Assembly (NCBI GenBank): GCA_029859185.1
Contig: JAOUDR010000204.1
Coordinates: 1-5,872 of the forward strand
Origin: Gemmatimonadota bacterium
Lineage (GTDB): Bacteria > Gemmatimonadota > Gemmatimonadetes > Gemmatimonadales > GWC2-71-9
Length of the DNA: 5,872 nucleotides
Direction: 5' to 3'
Under the pieces are notes generated by a model that searched no databases, was not told where the DNA came from, and saw nothing but the letters and a program-made list of their open reading frames with translations. A program made the translations under genes and the position numbers. This document shows, in pieces, positions 1-5,872 of this stretch; position 1 is the first letter of the stretch; the number at the start of each line of letters is the position of its first letter.

Positions 1-444
1 CACGACGACGCCTTCCTCGATGCCGAACGCATTGCCGAGCACCACATTTGCAGTCTTCCGGCCAGCCCCGGGAACCTGCCGCAGCTCCTCCATTGAGCGC
101 GGCACCGATCCTCCATGGCGCTCGACGAGCGCCCGACCCATACCGATGAGTGACTTGGTCTTGTTGCGGTAGAAACCGGTGGAGCGGATGATCGAGGCCA
201 CCTCGTCCGGATTGGCATCCGCTAAGTCCTGCGCCGTACGATAGCGAGCGAACAACGTTGGGGTCACCATGTTGACCCGCTCGTCCGTGCACTGGGCGCT
301 GAGAATGGTCGCGACGAGCAGCTGCAGTGGGTTCGCAAAGTCGAGGGAGCAGTGCGCGGTTGGGAATCGCGCCTGAAGGCGGGTCAGGATGGCCGCGACG
401 TGGTCTTGCGTCACCGCGGACCGTGCGGCCTTGCGCGCCGTCAT
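1..444 (-). CDS. nth: Endonuclease III, DNA glycosylase/AP lyase (C-terminus cut by window edge)
   Basis: The enzyme removes oxidised pyrimidines from DNA and nicks the abasic site by beta-elimination, the first step of base excision repair. The 148 visible residues carry [10 protein letters not shown] (49-58), [11 protein letters not shown] (about 89-99) and the helix-hairpin-helix [12 protein letters not shown] (about 124-135). K130 in that loop matches the Schiff-base lysine (K120 in E. coli Nth). The window ends after EEGVVV, one codon before the expected catalytic Asp of the VDTH motif, so the Asp and the C-terminal Fe-S cysteines lie outside. The ATG at 444-442 overlaps the polX stop codon (ATGA). 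No strong Shine-Dalgarno precedes it, which suggests translation coupled to polX. Family assignment is very secure; whether the rest of the gene is intact cannot be seen. Confidence 0.96.
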   Translation of the reverse strand, partial: MTARKAARSAVTQDHVAAILTRLQARFPTAHCSLDFANPLQLLVATILSAQCTDERVNMVTPTLFARYRTAQDLADANPDEVASIIRSTGFYRNKTKSLIGMGRALVERHGGSVPRSMEELRQVPGAGRKTANVVLGNAFGIEEGVVV

Positions 445-2162
445 TCGCGTCGCCGGTGAGCGAAGGAGAGGAACTCGTCTACCGGACGGGTGTTGAGGAG
501 ATCGCCGGCGCCCAGCCAGCCTTTCCGCGCAATCCCAAGTCCGAAGTCCATGTGGTGTAGCTGCCCGGTTCCGTGTGCATCGGCGCCGATGGAGATCGTG
601 ACGCCGGCCCGGTGGGCGCGCTGCAGCAGTCGCCAGTCCAGGTCGAGGCGCTGTGGATCGGCGTTGATTTCGATTGCGATACCGCGGTCCGCGGCACGCG
701 CGAAGACAGCGTCGATATCCAGGGGGTACGGATCGCGCGAGAGCAGCAGCCGGCCGGTCGGATGCCCGAGGATCGTCATGGTCGGATCCTCCATGGCGTG
801 GAGGATCCGTGCCGTCATCCCGTCGGCCGACATGCCGTGACGGGCATGGATGGAAGCAATGATGAAGTCGAAGCTGCGACGCAGCGCGGCGGAGTAGTCC
901 AGGGTCCCATCGGCGAGGATGTCCGCCTCCACACCCTTCAGCACCCGGAAGTCGTGCCACCCGGTGTTCACCGCGTCGATCTCCGCGTGTTGCCGGCGCG
1001 CGTCCTCCGGCGTGAGGCCGCTGCCGAACGCGGTGGCGGGGGAGTGATCGGTGATGCCGAGGTACGCGTAGCCCGCGGCCTGTGTGGCCTCGGCCCACTC
1101 GGCGATGCCGCTTGTGCCGTCCGAGTAGTCGGAATGGCAATGTAAGAAGCCGCGGACGTCACCAGGTGCCACCAAAGTCGGGAGCCCGCCCGCCGCCGCC
1201 ACCTCCACCTCTCCGACGCCTTCGCGCAGCTCCGGGGGAATGGGTGGCAGCCCGAGGGTCCGGTACACGTCCGCCTCGGTGCTGAGCGGGGGCGTCCCTG
1301 CAGGACTCCAGAGCGTTGCGCGGTCCCACGTGATGCCGCGCTCCGCGGCGCGCGCGGCGAGCTGCTCGAGGTGGTCCCAGCTCCCGGTGGCATGGAGCAG
1401 CGTCAGGCCGAACCGTGCGGGTGGCGTGAGATACACGTCCGCGGCCGCCCCACTCTCCAGCCGGAGCCGGAGCGCATCCGGCGCCGTTCCCGTGGCCTCG
1501 GCAACATTGGGGATCCCGCGAACGGCGTCGAGGACGTGATCCGCACGTGCGGCCGTCACCATCACGATGTCGAGGTCACCGACCAGCTCGCACCGTCGTC
1601 GCATGCTCCCGGCCAACGCCACCCGGTCCACGGGTCTGAGCGCGGCGAGCCCCGCCATCAGGGCCTCCGCGTCCCGGCGGGCGTGATGTACCAGCAGCAT
1701 GCCGGCCGTCTGCCGCAAGAAGGCGATACCCCGAAGCACCTTCTCCGCGGTCTTGGGGCCGAACTGCGGGAGCTGGGCCAGCCGGCCATCGCGCGCCGCG
1801 GCCTCGAGCTCCGCGAGCGAATCGATGTGCAGGTGCTCATGAATCAGCCGCACCTTTGCCACACCGAGGCCGCCGATCTCGAGCAATTCCCCGAGGCCGG
1901 GCGGAACGCGATCGCGCAGATCCTCCAGCATCCGACTCTGACCGCGGTCCAGCAGTTCCTGGATGACGACGGCCGTCCGCGGGTCCACCCCCCGCAAGCG
2001 TGCGAGGGCTCCGCTGGTGCGGGCCGCGTGGAGGTCACCGGCGTAGTGCGTGATAGCCCGGGCGGCAGCCTGGTAGGCGCGCACGTTGGACGCGCCCTCC
2101 CCGGTCAGTTCGAGCAGGGACGCGATCTCGGTCAGCGCTCGGGCGACGTCGTGGCGATCCAT
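441..2162 (-). CDS. polX: DNA polymerase/3'-5' exonuclease PolX (family X polymerase with PHP domain)
   Basis: This family X polymerase fills short gaps during base excision repair, and its PHP domain supplies Mn-dependent 3'-5' exonuclease and AP-endonuclease activities in characterised bacterial homologues. At 573 aa it matches the usual length of about 570. An N-terminal helical 8-kDa-like domain (1-85) is followed by two helix-hairpin-helix segments (about 90-110 and 126-146). The palm has GSMRRR (185-190) and GDLDIV, giving metal ligands D196 and D198, with D242 as the likely third. TGSWDH (259-264) corresponds to the TGS motif of the thumb. The PHP domain (about 338-565) keeps H341, H343, H373, E412, H439, H467, D528 and H530, so both active sites look intact. 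The ATG at 2162 fits the family N-terminus; it lies 12 nt after the upstream gene, with a GAGGGA-like purine run inside that gene's end. The stop overlaps the nth start by 4 nt. Confidence 0.97.
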   Translation of the reverse strand: MDRHDVARALTEIASLLELTGEGASNVRAYQAAARAITHYAGDLHAARTSGALARLRGVDPRTAVVIQELLDRGQSRMLEDLRDRVPPGLGELLEIGGLGVAKVRLIHEHLHIDSLAELEAAARDGRLAQLPQFGPKTAEKVLRGIAFLRQTAGMLLVHHARRDAEALMAGLAALRPVDRVALAGSMRRRCELVGDLDIVMVTAARADHVLDAVRGIPNVAEATGTAPDALRLRLESGAAADVYLTPPARFGLTLLHATGSWDHLEQLAARAAERGITWDRATLWSPAGTPPLSTEADVYRTLGLPPIPPELREGVGEVEVAAAGGLPTLVAPGDVRGFLHCHSDYSDGTSGIAEWAEATQAAGYAYLGITDHSPATAFGSGLTPEDARRQHAEIDAVNTGWHDFRVLKGVEADILADGTLDYSAALRRSFDFIIASIHARHGMSADGMTARILHAMEDPTMTILGHPTGRLLLSRDPYPLDIDAVFARAADRGIAIEINADPQRLDLDWRLLQRAHRAGVTISIGADAHGTGQLHHMDFGLGIARKGWLGAGDLLNTRPVDEFLSFAHRRRE

Positions 2163-2174
2163 CGCGGGCCGAAC

Positions 2175-2840
2175 CTATCCCTCGGCGGAGCGCAACGCGA
2201 ATTGGAGGACCGTCAGCAGCTCACCCGCCGACGCCACCGACCGAAACGAGGCGGCCTTCCCGCCCTCCATGAGGGGTGCGAAGGGCGGGTCGCGGCGCAC
2301 CGTTCCTGCCTCCGCGAAGTCCGCGGCGCGTGCACGCACGGTGACCTGCGTGAAGCCACCGCGCTCGGCACGCAGGCCGAGCACCCCCAGCACGGTGATC
2401 TCGTCGCCATGCGGCCCCGCCACGGCGAACATCCCATCGAGCGGCTCGTGCGGCTCGCCGGGCCCCCCCTGCGCCCAGATCCACGGAGTGGGAAGCTGGA
2501 CGTAGCACGCGTCGCCTGGAATGCGGGGCGGTGTGGTTGGCGGAAGTCGGAGCAGCCACGGCTCGAGTTGGGCCCGCGTGGTCACGACGACGCGCCGACC
2601 AGCCGCATTGAAGCCATACGCTGCGTGGAGCAGCTCGAGGTACTCCTCGGCGGCCTCGGGGGTCCGCTCGATGATCACCGGGGTGACGAGGTCACCCAGC
2701 AGCCGCTGGACTTCCGGGATGGCCGCGAACTCCCGGCGGTCGAGTGGATTGCACCCGACCTCGGCTGCCGCGGCCGTAATCCCGGCAAGCCGGTCGGCGA
2801 TGGGCGCGAACACCAGGTCGAACGGCGTTGGGCGGGTCAT
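2175..2840 (-). CDS. Conserved-looking hypothetical protein, 221 aa, unknown function
   Basis: I do not recognise this protein. It has no signal peptide or membrane segment and looks like a soluble cytoplasmic alpha/beta protein. Residues 1-75 are mostly helical, with many Ala, Glu and Leu. A strand-like segment RRVVVTTRAQLEPWL follows (82-96), then a proline-rich stretch (100-118) leading into CYVQLPTPWIWAQGGPGEPH (112-131). LDGMFAVAG (134-142) and ITVLGVLGLR (148-157) look like core beta strands of a compact domain. No catalytic motif can be named. The gene is supported by its 4-nt ATGA overlap with the upstream hydrolase stop and the 12-nt gap to polX, both typical of operon genes, and by a plausible protein composition. 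A G7 run codes the GG of WAQGGPG (plus-strand C7 at 2463-2469). Gene reality is likely; function is open. Confidence 0.85.
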   Translation of the reverse strand: MTRPTPFDLVFAPIADRLAGITAAAAEVGCNPLDRREFAAIPEVQRLLGDLVTPVIIERTPEAAEEYLELLHAAYGFNAAGRRVVVTTRAQLEPWLLRLPPTTPPRIPGDACYVQLPTPWIWAQGGPGEPHEPLDGMFAVAGPHGDEITVLGVLGLRAERGGFTQVTVRARAADFAEAGTVRRDPPFAPLMEGGKAASFRSVASAGELLTVLQFALRSAEG

Positions 2841-3682
2841 GCGCGGCTCGGAAGCCAGGCGTCAAGGACCTCGGTGAAGCGATCCGATTCCTCGACATGC
2901 GGACAGTGGCCGGACGACTCGAACACAATGCACTCCGCGGCGAGCCGCGCCGCGGTGTCGGCCGTGGCATCGAGAGGGATCGGGTCATGCCGCCCGGCGA
3001 GGACGATGGCAGGCACCCGAACGGAGGCGAGCGCGGTCCGAAGATCGTAATCGCCGAGGCTGTCCCACACGGCCTGCTGGGTGCGACCGGTCAGGCGGAA
3101 CGGCGTGAGATCGCGGACACGAGCAGGATCGTGGAAGTAGCCGGCGACCGACAGCTCGAAGAGCCGGCGACGGTACGCTTCGGGGTCGCGCGTGCGCAGA
3201 TCGGAGGCGTGCAAGGACTCCCGCTCGCGGAGGATGGCCGGCGCGCGCGAACGCTCAGCGAACGTCGCCTCGAACCGGCCGCGGTCGCGAGCGGTGGCCG
3301 GCGCCGGACAGACGAGGGCGAGCCGTCCAACGGTCCCGGGGTGCTCGACGGTGTACAGGAGGGCCAGCAGCCCCCCCCAGGAATAGCCGAGGAGCGTGGC
3401 CGGGGTGCGGTCGAGCTGGACCAGCAATGACCGGAGATCCTCGACGTGCGCGCGCCAATCGACGGGAACGTCGCGTGCCACCGGCGACCGGCCACCACCA
3501 CGCTGATCGTAGTACAGCAACTCGCGGTCGGCGGCGAGCCGATCGTACTGGGGCAGGAGGTAATCGTGATGCGCGCCCGGTCCACCATGCAGGACGACCG
3601 TGACGGGTCCGTCGCCGACCCGCCGCATGAACAGCGAGACGCCATCCACCAAGACCGTCTGCTCCGTCGCGGCTGCCGTCAC
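2837..3682 (-). CDS. Alpha/beta hydrolase, proline iminopeptidase-like (peptidase family S33)
   Basis: S33 members such as proline iminopeptidase release N-terminal proline or other residues from short peptides, but the fold also covers esterases and lactonases, so the substrate is uncertain. From the GTG at 3682 the protein has 281 aa, close to the usual 290-310. It shows HGGPG (32-36, oxyanion hole), YYDQRGGGRS (57-66), the nucleophile elbow GYSWGG (99-104, S101), a cap region (about 125-220), acid D233 in AGRHDP and base H259 in SGHCPHVEE. No signal peptide is visible, so it is probably cytoplasmic. I chose GTG because GGGGAAGG-like purines lie just upstream and homology to the fold begins there. 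The in-frame ATG at 3805 would add 41 low-complexity Arg/Gly residues and overlap the preceding gene by 77 bp. The stop overlaps the next start (ATGA). A G8 run lies in the nucleophile-elbow codons. Confidence 0.92.
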   Translation of the reverse strand: MTAAATEQTVLVDGVSLFMRRVGDGPVTVVLHGGPGAHHDYLLPQYDRLAADRELLYYDQRGGGRSPVARDVPVDWRAHVEDLRSLLVQLDRTPATLLGYSWGGLLALLYTVEHPGTVGRLALVCPAPATARDRGRFEATFAERSRAPAILRERESLHASDLRTRDPEAYRRRLFELSVAGYFHDPARVRDLTPFRLTGRTQQAVWDSLGDYDLRTALASVRVPAIVLAGRHDPIPLDATADTAARLAAECIVFESSGHCPHVEESDRFTEVLDAWLPSRA

Positions 3683-3700
3683 TCCCGCCTTCCCCTTTCT
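3674..3700 (-). promoter_or_regulatory. Ribosome-binding region and GTG start of the S33-type hydrolase
   Basis: Read on the minus strand, a purine-rich AAAGGGGAAGGCGGGA run sits immediately before GTG (3682-3680). It is the best Shine-Dalgarno-like sequence among the gene starts in this window and supports the short form of the hydrolase. It lies in the 46-nt gap after the stop codon of the preceding gene, so this start is not directly overlap-coupled. Confidence 0.55.
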
Positions 3701-3728
3701 GCCGTTCCTGCCGATGCCGCCGTTCCTC

Positions 3729-4190
3729 CTAGAGGAGTGCCGCCAATGCGTCCGCGACCGTGCGCACGGCGGCCCGCTCGGCCGCATCGAACCCATCGGT
3801 GGCATCGCTGTCGATATCGATCTGTCCGAGGATCTCGTCGTGGCGGCGGATCAGCACGACGAGCTCCGACCGGGTTTCGATGCTGCACGCGAGGTAGCCA
3901 TCGGCCTGGGAAACGTCGGCGACGTTGATGTCGCGCCGCTCCGCGACGGCCTGTCCGCAGATACCCTGACCAACCGGGATCTCGGTGTGATCGGTTGGCC
4001 TTCCGGCGAACGCCTCGAGCACCAGCATCTCGCCGTGCAACATGTACAGATAGACACCGGTATACGGCGCCCCGGCGGCGCGGAGGCGCGTTGCCACGAG
4101 CGCGAGCAGGCCTCGCCGTCCGACATCACGGGCGAAGGCCCCCTGGAGGGCACGGACGACGGCGTCCGCGTCGAGTGCCGTGCTACCCAC
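3729..4190 (-). CDS. GAF-domain protein, free methionine-(R)-sulfoxide reductase (fRMsr/YebR) type
   Basis: fRMsr enzymes reduce free methionine-(R)-sulfoxide to methionine using cysteine chemistry in a GAF fold, in the cytoplasm. Counting from the GTG at 4190 (153 aa), the family blocks are YTGVYLYML (43-51), IPVGQGICGQAVAE (71-84), YLACSIETRSELVV (99-112) and GQIDIDS (122-128). C78 and C102 are 24 residues apart, like C94 and C118 of E. coli fRMsr, and E109, D125 and D127 fall where its E125, D141 and D143 do. The third cysteine (C84 in E. coli, ten residues before the GICG Cys) is His68 here. The start is uncertain: GTG codons at 4190 or 4196 overlap the upstream stop by 8 or 14 nt, with no clear ribosome-binding site. 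An in-frame ATG at 4298 would overlap deeply and add Arg/Ser-rich shadow sequence. It could instead be a non-enzymatic GAF ligand sensor. Confidence 0.85.
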   Translation of the reverse strand: MGSTALDADAVVRALQGAFARDVGRRGLLALVATRLRAAGAPYTGVYLYMLHGEMLVLEAFAGRPTDHTEIPVGQGICGQAVAERRDINVADVSQADGYLACSIETRSELVVLIRRHDEILGQIDIDSDATDGFDAAERAAVRTVADALAALL

Positions 4191-5433
4191 GCCCACCGCC
4201 CAAGGTGACCGTGAACGACATCTGCTCCTCGTCGCGCCGGACCACGATCGTGACGACGTCGCCACCCTTGTAGCTGGTGAGGGCATTCTGCATGTCATTC
4301 AAGTTCGCGATCTCGTAGTCACCGATACGGGTGATGATGTCGCCGCCCAGGATCCCGGCCAGCGCGGCGGGACTTCCTTCCCGCACGCCCGTGAGCCGAA
4401 CGCCGCCGGGGGAGCTCGCCATGTCGGGAATGGTGCCCAGCGATGCGCGGCTCCCACTCGCCATCACCGGCTGGGGGATGTCGACGTAGGTCAGGCGATC
4501 CGGCCTCGTCGCGAGCGCGGTGGTCAGATCGACCACGTACGCCGCGACCTTGGCGAGGCCCTCGACATCGATGGTCTGCGGGTCGTCGCTGACCCGGTGA
4601 TAGTCCGAGTGCAGATCGGTGAAGAAATGGACGACCGGAATCTTGGCGCCGTAGAACGAGGACTGATCGCTCCGGCCCCACCCGTCACCCGACGCCTCCA
4701 GGTCGAACCCGTACCCGGCGTTGAGCGAGTCCAACAGCGGCGGGAACTCCGGAGCCGTGCCCGCTCCGAGCGCCAGCAAGCGTCCCGCTCGCAGCCGTCC
4801 CACCATGTCGAAGTTGATCATCGCGATGGTGGAGTCGTTCGAGAGCACCGGGTGCTGGACGTAGTAGCTCGACCCGATGAGTCCGGACTCCTCGGCGGTG
4901 AACGCGACGAACACGATGGTGCGACGGTCGCCTTGGAGACGACCGCGCAACAGCCGGGCGGCTTCGAGGAGTGCGGCCGTACCCGAGGCGTTGTCATCGG
5001 CACCGTTGTGGATGACGCCGAGACTGTCCGGGTCGAGGCTGCCCATGCCCCCACGCCCGAGGTGGTCGTAGTGGGCGCCAAGCACGACGACCTGCCCGGC
5101 GAACGGGCCGCGCCCGGGGAGGAGTCCGACCACGTTCTTCACGGCTGCCCCGCCAATGCCCGTATGGGCGGCCATCGCCGCAGTGGAGTCGATCGTGAAG
5201 TCCTGGAAGTAGCCGTTTCCCCACGGCTGACTCAGGCCAATGCGCGCGAATTCCTGGGCGACGTAGTCTGCGGCCGCGTCGAGCCCGGCCGTCCCCACGC
5301 CGCGGCCCTCCCGCGCGTCCGCGGCGAGGAAGTTGATGTCGGCCTTGACCCGTCGCGGGGAGCCGCTCTGGGCGGATAGGGGACCGGCGGCGCAGAGCAG
5401 CGCCAGGAGGATCAGCGTCTGAGTCTTCAGCAT
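4183..5433 (-). CDS. Secreted M28-family metallopeptidase with C-terminal PDZ domain
   Basis: M28 enzymes are di-zinc exopeptidases, commonly aminopeptidases. From the ATG at 5433 (416 aa) the protein opens with a signal peptide: LKT, a hydrophobic core (about 6-18) and a likely cut after LSA (residue 21). C14 lacks a lipobox, so a soluble periplasmic or secreted protein is more likely than a lipoprotein. The catalytic domain (about 28-310) has LGAHYDHLG (H121), NGADDNASG (D146/D147), TAEESG (E181 as base, E182 as ligand), NFDMVG (D209) and SDYHRVSDDP (H279), so the metal ligand set is complete. A PDZ domain follows (about 343-412) with GSPAALAGILGGDIITRIG, possibly for substrate or partner binding. 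The ATG at 5469 would place 12 polar residues before the signal peptide, so I prefer 5433 although only CGAG precedes it. It is the first gene of the minus-strand array. Confidence 0.94.
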   Translation of the reverse strand: MLKTQTLILLALLCAAGPLSAQSGSPRRVKADINFLAADAREGRGVGTAGLDAAADYVAQEFARIGLSQPWGNGYFQDFTIDSTAAMAAHTGIGGAAVKNVVGLLPGRGPFAGQVVVLGAHYDHLGRGGMGSLDPDSLGVIHNGADDNASGTAALLEAARLLRGRLQGDRRTIVFVAFTAEESGLIGSSYYVQHPVLSNDSTIAMINFDMVGRLRAGRLLALGAGTAPEFPPLLDSLNAGYGFDLEASGDGWGRSDQSSFYGAKIPVVHFFTDLHSDYHRVSDDPQTIDVEGLAKVAAYVVDLTTALATRPDRLTYVDIPQPVMASGSRASLGTIPDMASSPGGVRLTGVREGSPAALAGILGGDIITRIGDYEIANLNDMQNALTSYKGGDVVTIVVRRDEEQMSFTVTLGGGRG

Positions 5434-5655
5434 CTCGGCATGTCCGGCTGTTGGAGGTAGTCCATCCAACCCGTTGTCGCGGGCGGAGTTCCATCCCTCG
5501 CTGGTGTTGGGAGGGTCGCGTGGAAACTAACGGCCAGGTCCCCCGGGCTCTACTGGTCGAGGTCGCGGTCCTGGCGTCGACCCGGGGTTGGCCCCGTGGG
5601 TGGTGCCGCGGTCTGCCGCGCCGGTGTCGCGCGGTCTATCTTCGCTTGACCAGTC
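5434..5655. other. Divergent intergenic region, probable promoters in both directions
   Basis: This 222-bp gap lies between the leftward M28-led array and the rightward frame at 5656, so it should hold the promoter of the whole minus-strand operon and that of the plus-strand gene. It is GC-rich and I cannot name a convincing -35/-10 pair on either strand. Weak candidates are TATCTT at 5637-5642 (plus strand, 13 nt before the ATG, no good -35) and TAGTTT read on the minus strand near 5523-5530. A short inverted repeat lies at 5450-5470. Frames of about 95-125 codons cross the gap on both strands, but they run into the neighbouring genes and look like GC-driven shadows. Confidence 0.6.
5450..5470. 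repeat. Short inverted repeat GTTGGA-N9-TCCAAC in the M28 leader
   Basis: The six-base arms at 5450-5455 and 5465-5470 are perfect inverted copies separated by nine bases. The repeat is centred about 27 nt upstream of the chosen M28 start (5433) and covers the alternative ATG at 5469. It could be an operator half-site pair or a small leader hairpin. Six-base arms also occur by chance, so this is a weak call. Confidence 0.3.
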
Positions 5656-5872
5656 ATGCTGAACTACGACAACTACGCGGTCACGCTCGGTCGGGCGGTG
5701 GAACTCGTGCGGCGCGGGCCCGATGCGATCCCGGAGCAGAAGGTGGCGCTCCGGGCGCTGATGGCACTCGCGCATCTCGGGGGTGCCGTGGTGCGTCTGG
5801 TCGAAGGGCAACTGTGGGTTGAGCAGGCGTTCGTCTCCAGTGCGCTCCCGGGAGTGACGACCTTGCGGAGTC
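5656..5872 (+). CDS. Start of an unrecognised plus-strand gene (cut by window edge)
   Basis: An ATG at 5656 opens a frame that stays open for 72 codons to the end of the window, beginning MLNYDNYAVTLGRAVELVRR. The visible part looks like a real soluble N-terminus: an amphipathic helix (about 8-20), a second helix rich in Ala and Leu (about 26-46: EQKVALRALMALAHLGGA), then VVRLVEGQLWVEQAF (about 47-61), which may be a strand pair. There is no signal peptide or membrane segment. No Shine-Dalgarno is seen before the ATG (the preceding bases are CTTGACCAGTC), so the start could be leader-poor or lie elsewhere. It is divergent from the M28-led array. I do not recognise the family. An open frame of this length is weak evidence in GC-rich DNA, but its position and composition favour a gene. 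Confidence 0.6.
   Translation, partial: MLNYDNYAVTLGRAVELVRRGPDAIPEQKVALRALMALAHLGGAVVRLVEGQLWVEQAFVSSALPGVTTLRS

Noticed and set aside
327..560. 77-codon plus-strand frame across the polX-nth junction
   Set aside because: It is antisense to two confidently identified repair genes and has no motif or start signal.
1371..3050. 559-codon open frame on the plus strand opposite polX and the hypothetical gene
   Set aside because: It is antisense to polX, whose active-site residues are all intact, and spans gene boundaries. Its translation is Arg/Gly/His/Pro-rich with no recognisable motif, as expected from GC-rich codon bias.
3701..3727. Nine-base direct repeat GCCGTTCCT at 3701-3709 and 3719-3727
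   Set aside because: Two short GC-rich copies in a 46-nt spacer and gene end, without a third copy or symmetry, are easily chance.
3683..3805. ATG at 3805 as the start of the S33 hydrolase
   Set aside because: It would add 41 Arg/Gly-rich residues without similarity to the fold and overlap the preceding gene by 77 bp. The GTG at 3682 has a purine-rich binding site.
4180..5379. 399-codon open frame on the plus strand opposite the M28 gene
   Set aside because: It mirrors the M28 coding sequence almost end to end, and its product is rich in Arg, Gly and Val with no domain signature. The opposite strand carries an unmistakable peptidase.
5552..5654. Seven-base inverted pair ACTGGTC / GACCAGT in the intergenic gap
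   Set aside because: Arms of seven bases almost 90 bases apart are expected by chance in a gap of this size.
5451..5822. Plus- and minus-strand frames of about 95-125 codons across the intergenic gap
   Set aside because: Both are Arg/Pro/Gly-rich, lack a ribosome-binding site and overlap the 5656 gene in other frames. The minus-strand frame (5527-5811) reads as a shadow of that gene.

Overview
The window is GC-rich bacterial chromosomal DNA, densely coded. Six genes run leftward on the minus strand, and a seventh begins on the plus strand at the right edge. High GC, a secreted M28 peptidase with a PDZ domain, a PolX with the full bacterial domain set and tightly packed genes would suit a Gemmatimonadota-like soil or sediment bacterium. 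That placement is an inference from gene style; no marker gene here proves it.

In transcription order from the right, the minus-strand array is: a secreted M28 metallopeptidase with a C-terminal PDZ domain (5433-4183); a GAF-fold protein of the free methionine-(R)-sulfoxide reductase type (about 4190-3729); a proline-iminopeptidase-like alpha/beta hydrolase (3682-2837); an unrecognised 221-residue protein (2840-2175); DNA polymerase X (2162-441); and endonuclease III (from 444, cut by the left edge). Junctions are tight: an overlap of about 8 nt, a 46-nt gap, a 4-nt ATGA overlap, a 12-nt gap and another 4-nt ATGA overlap. One polycistronic transcript starting in the 222-bp gap 5434-5655 is therefore likely.

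Two themes can be read from the genes. PolX and endonuclease III are both base-excision-repair enzymes, and the ATGA overlap suggests translational coupling. The sulfoxide-reductase-like protein adds repair of oxidised methionine, so part of the array could respond to oxidative damage. The M28 peptidase and the S33-type hydrolase could act in sequence on peptides, outside and then inside the cell. Whether the two themes are functionally linked or just share a transcript cannot be told from sequence.

The gap 5434-5655 separates the array from a divergent plus-strand reading frame at 5656 that runs off the window and is not recognised. I found no RNA genes, mobile elements, CRISPR arrays or clear terminators. 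I see no convincing new system; the nearest things to novelty are the unrecognised protein inside the operon and the make-up of the operon itself.
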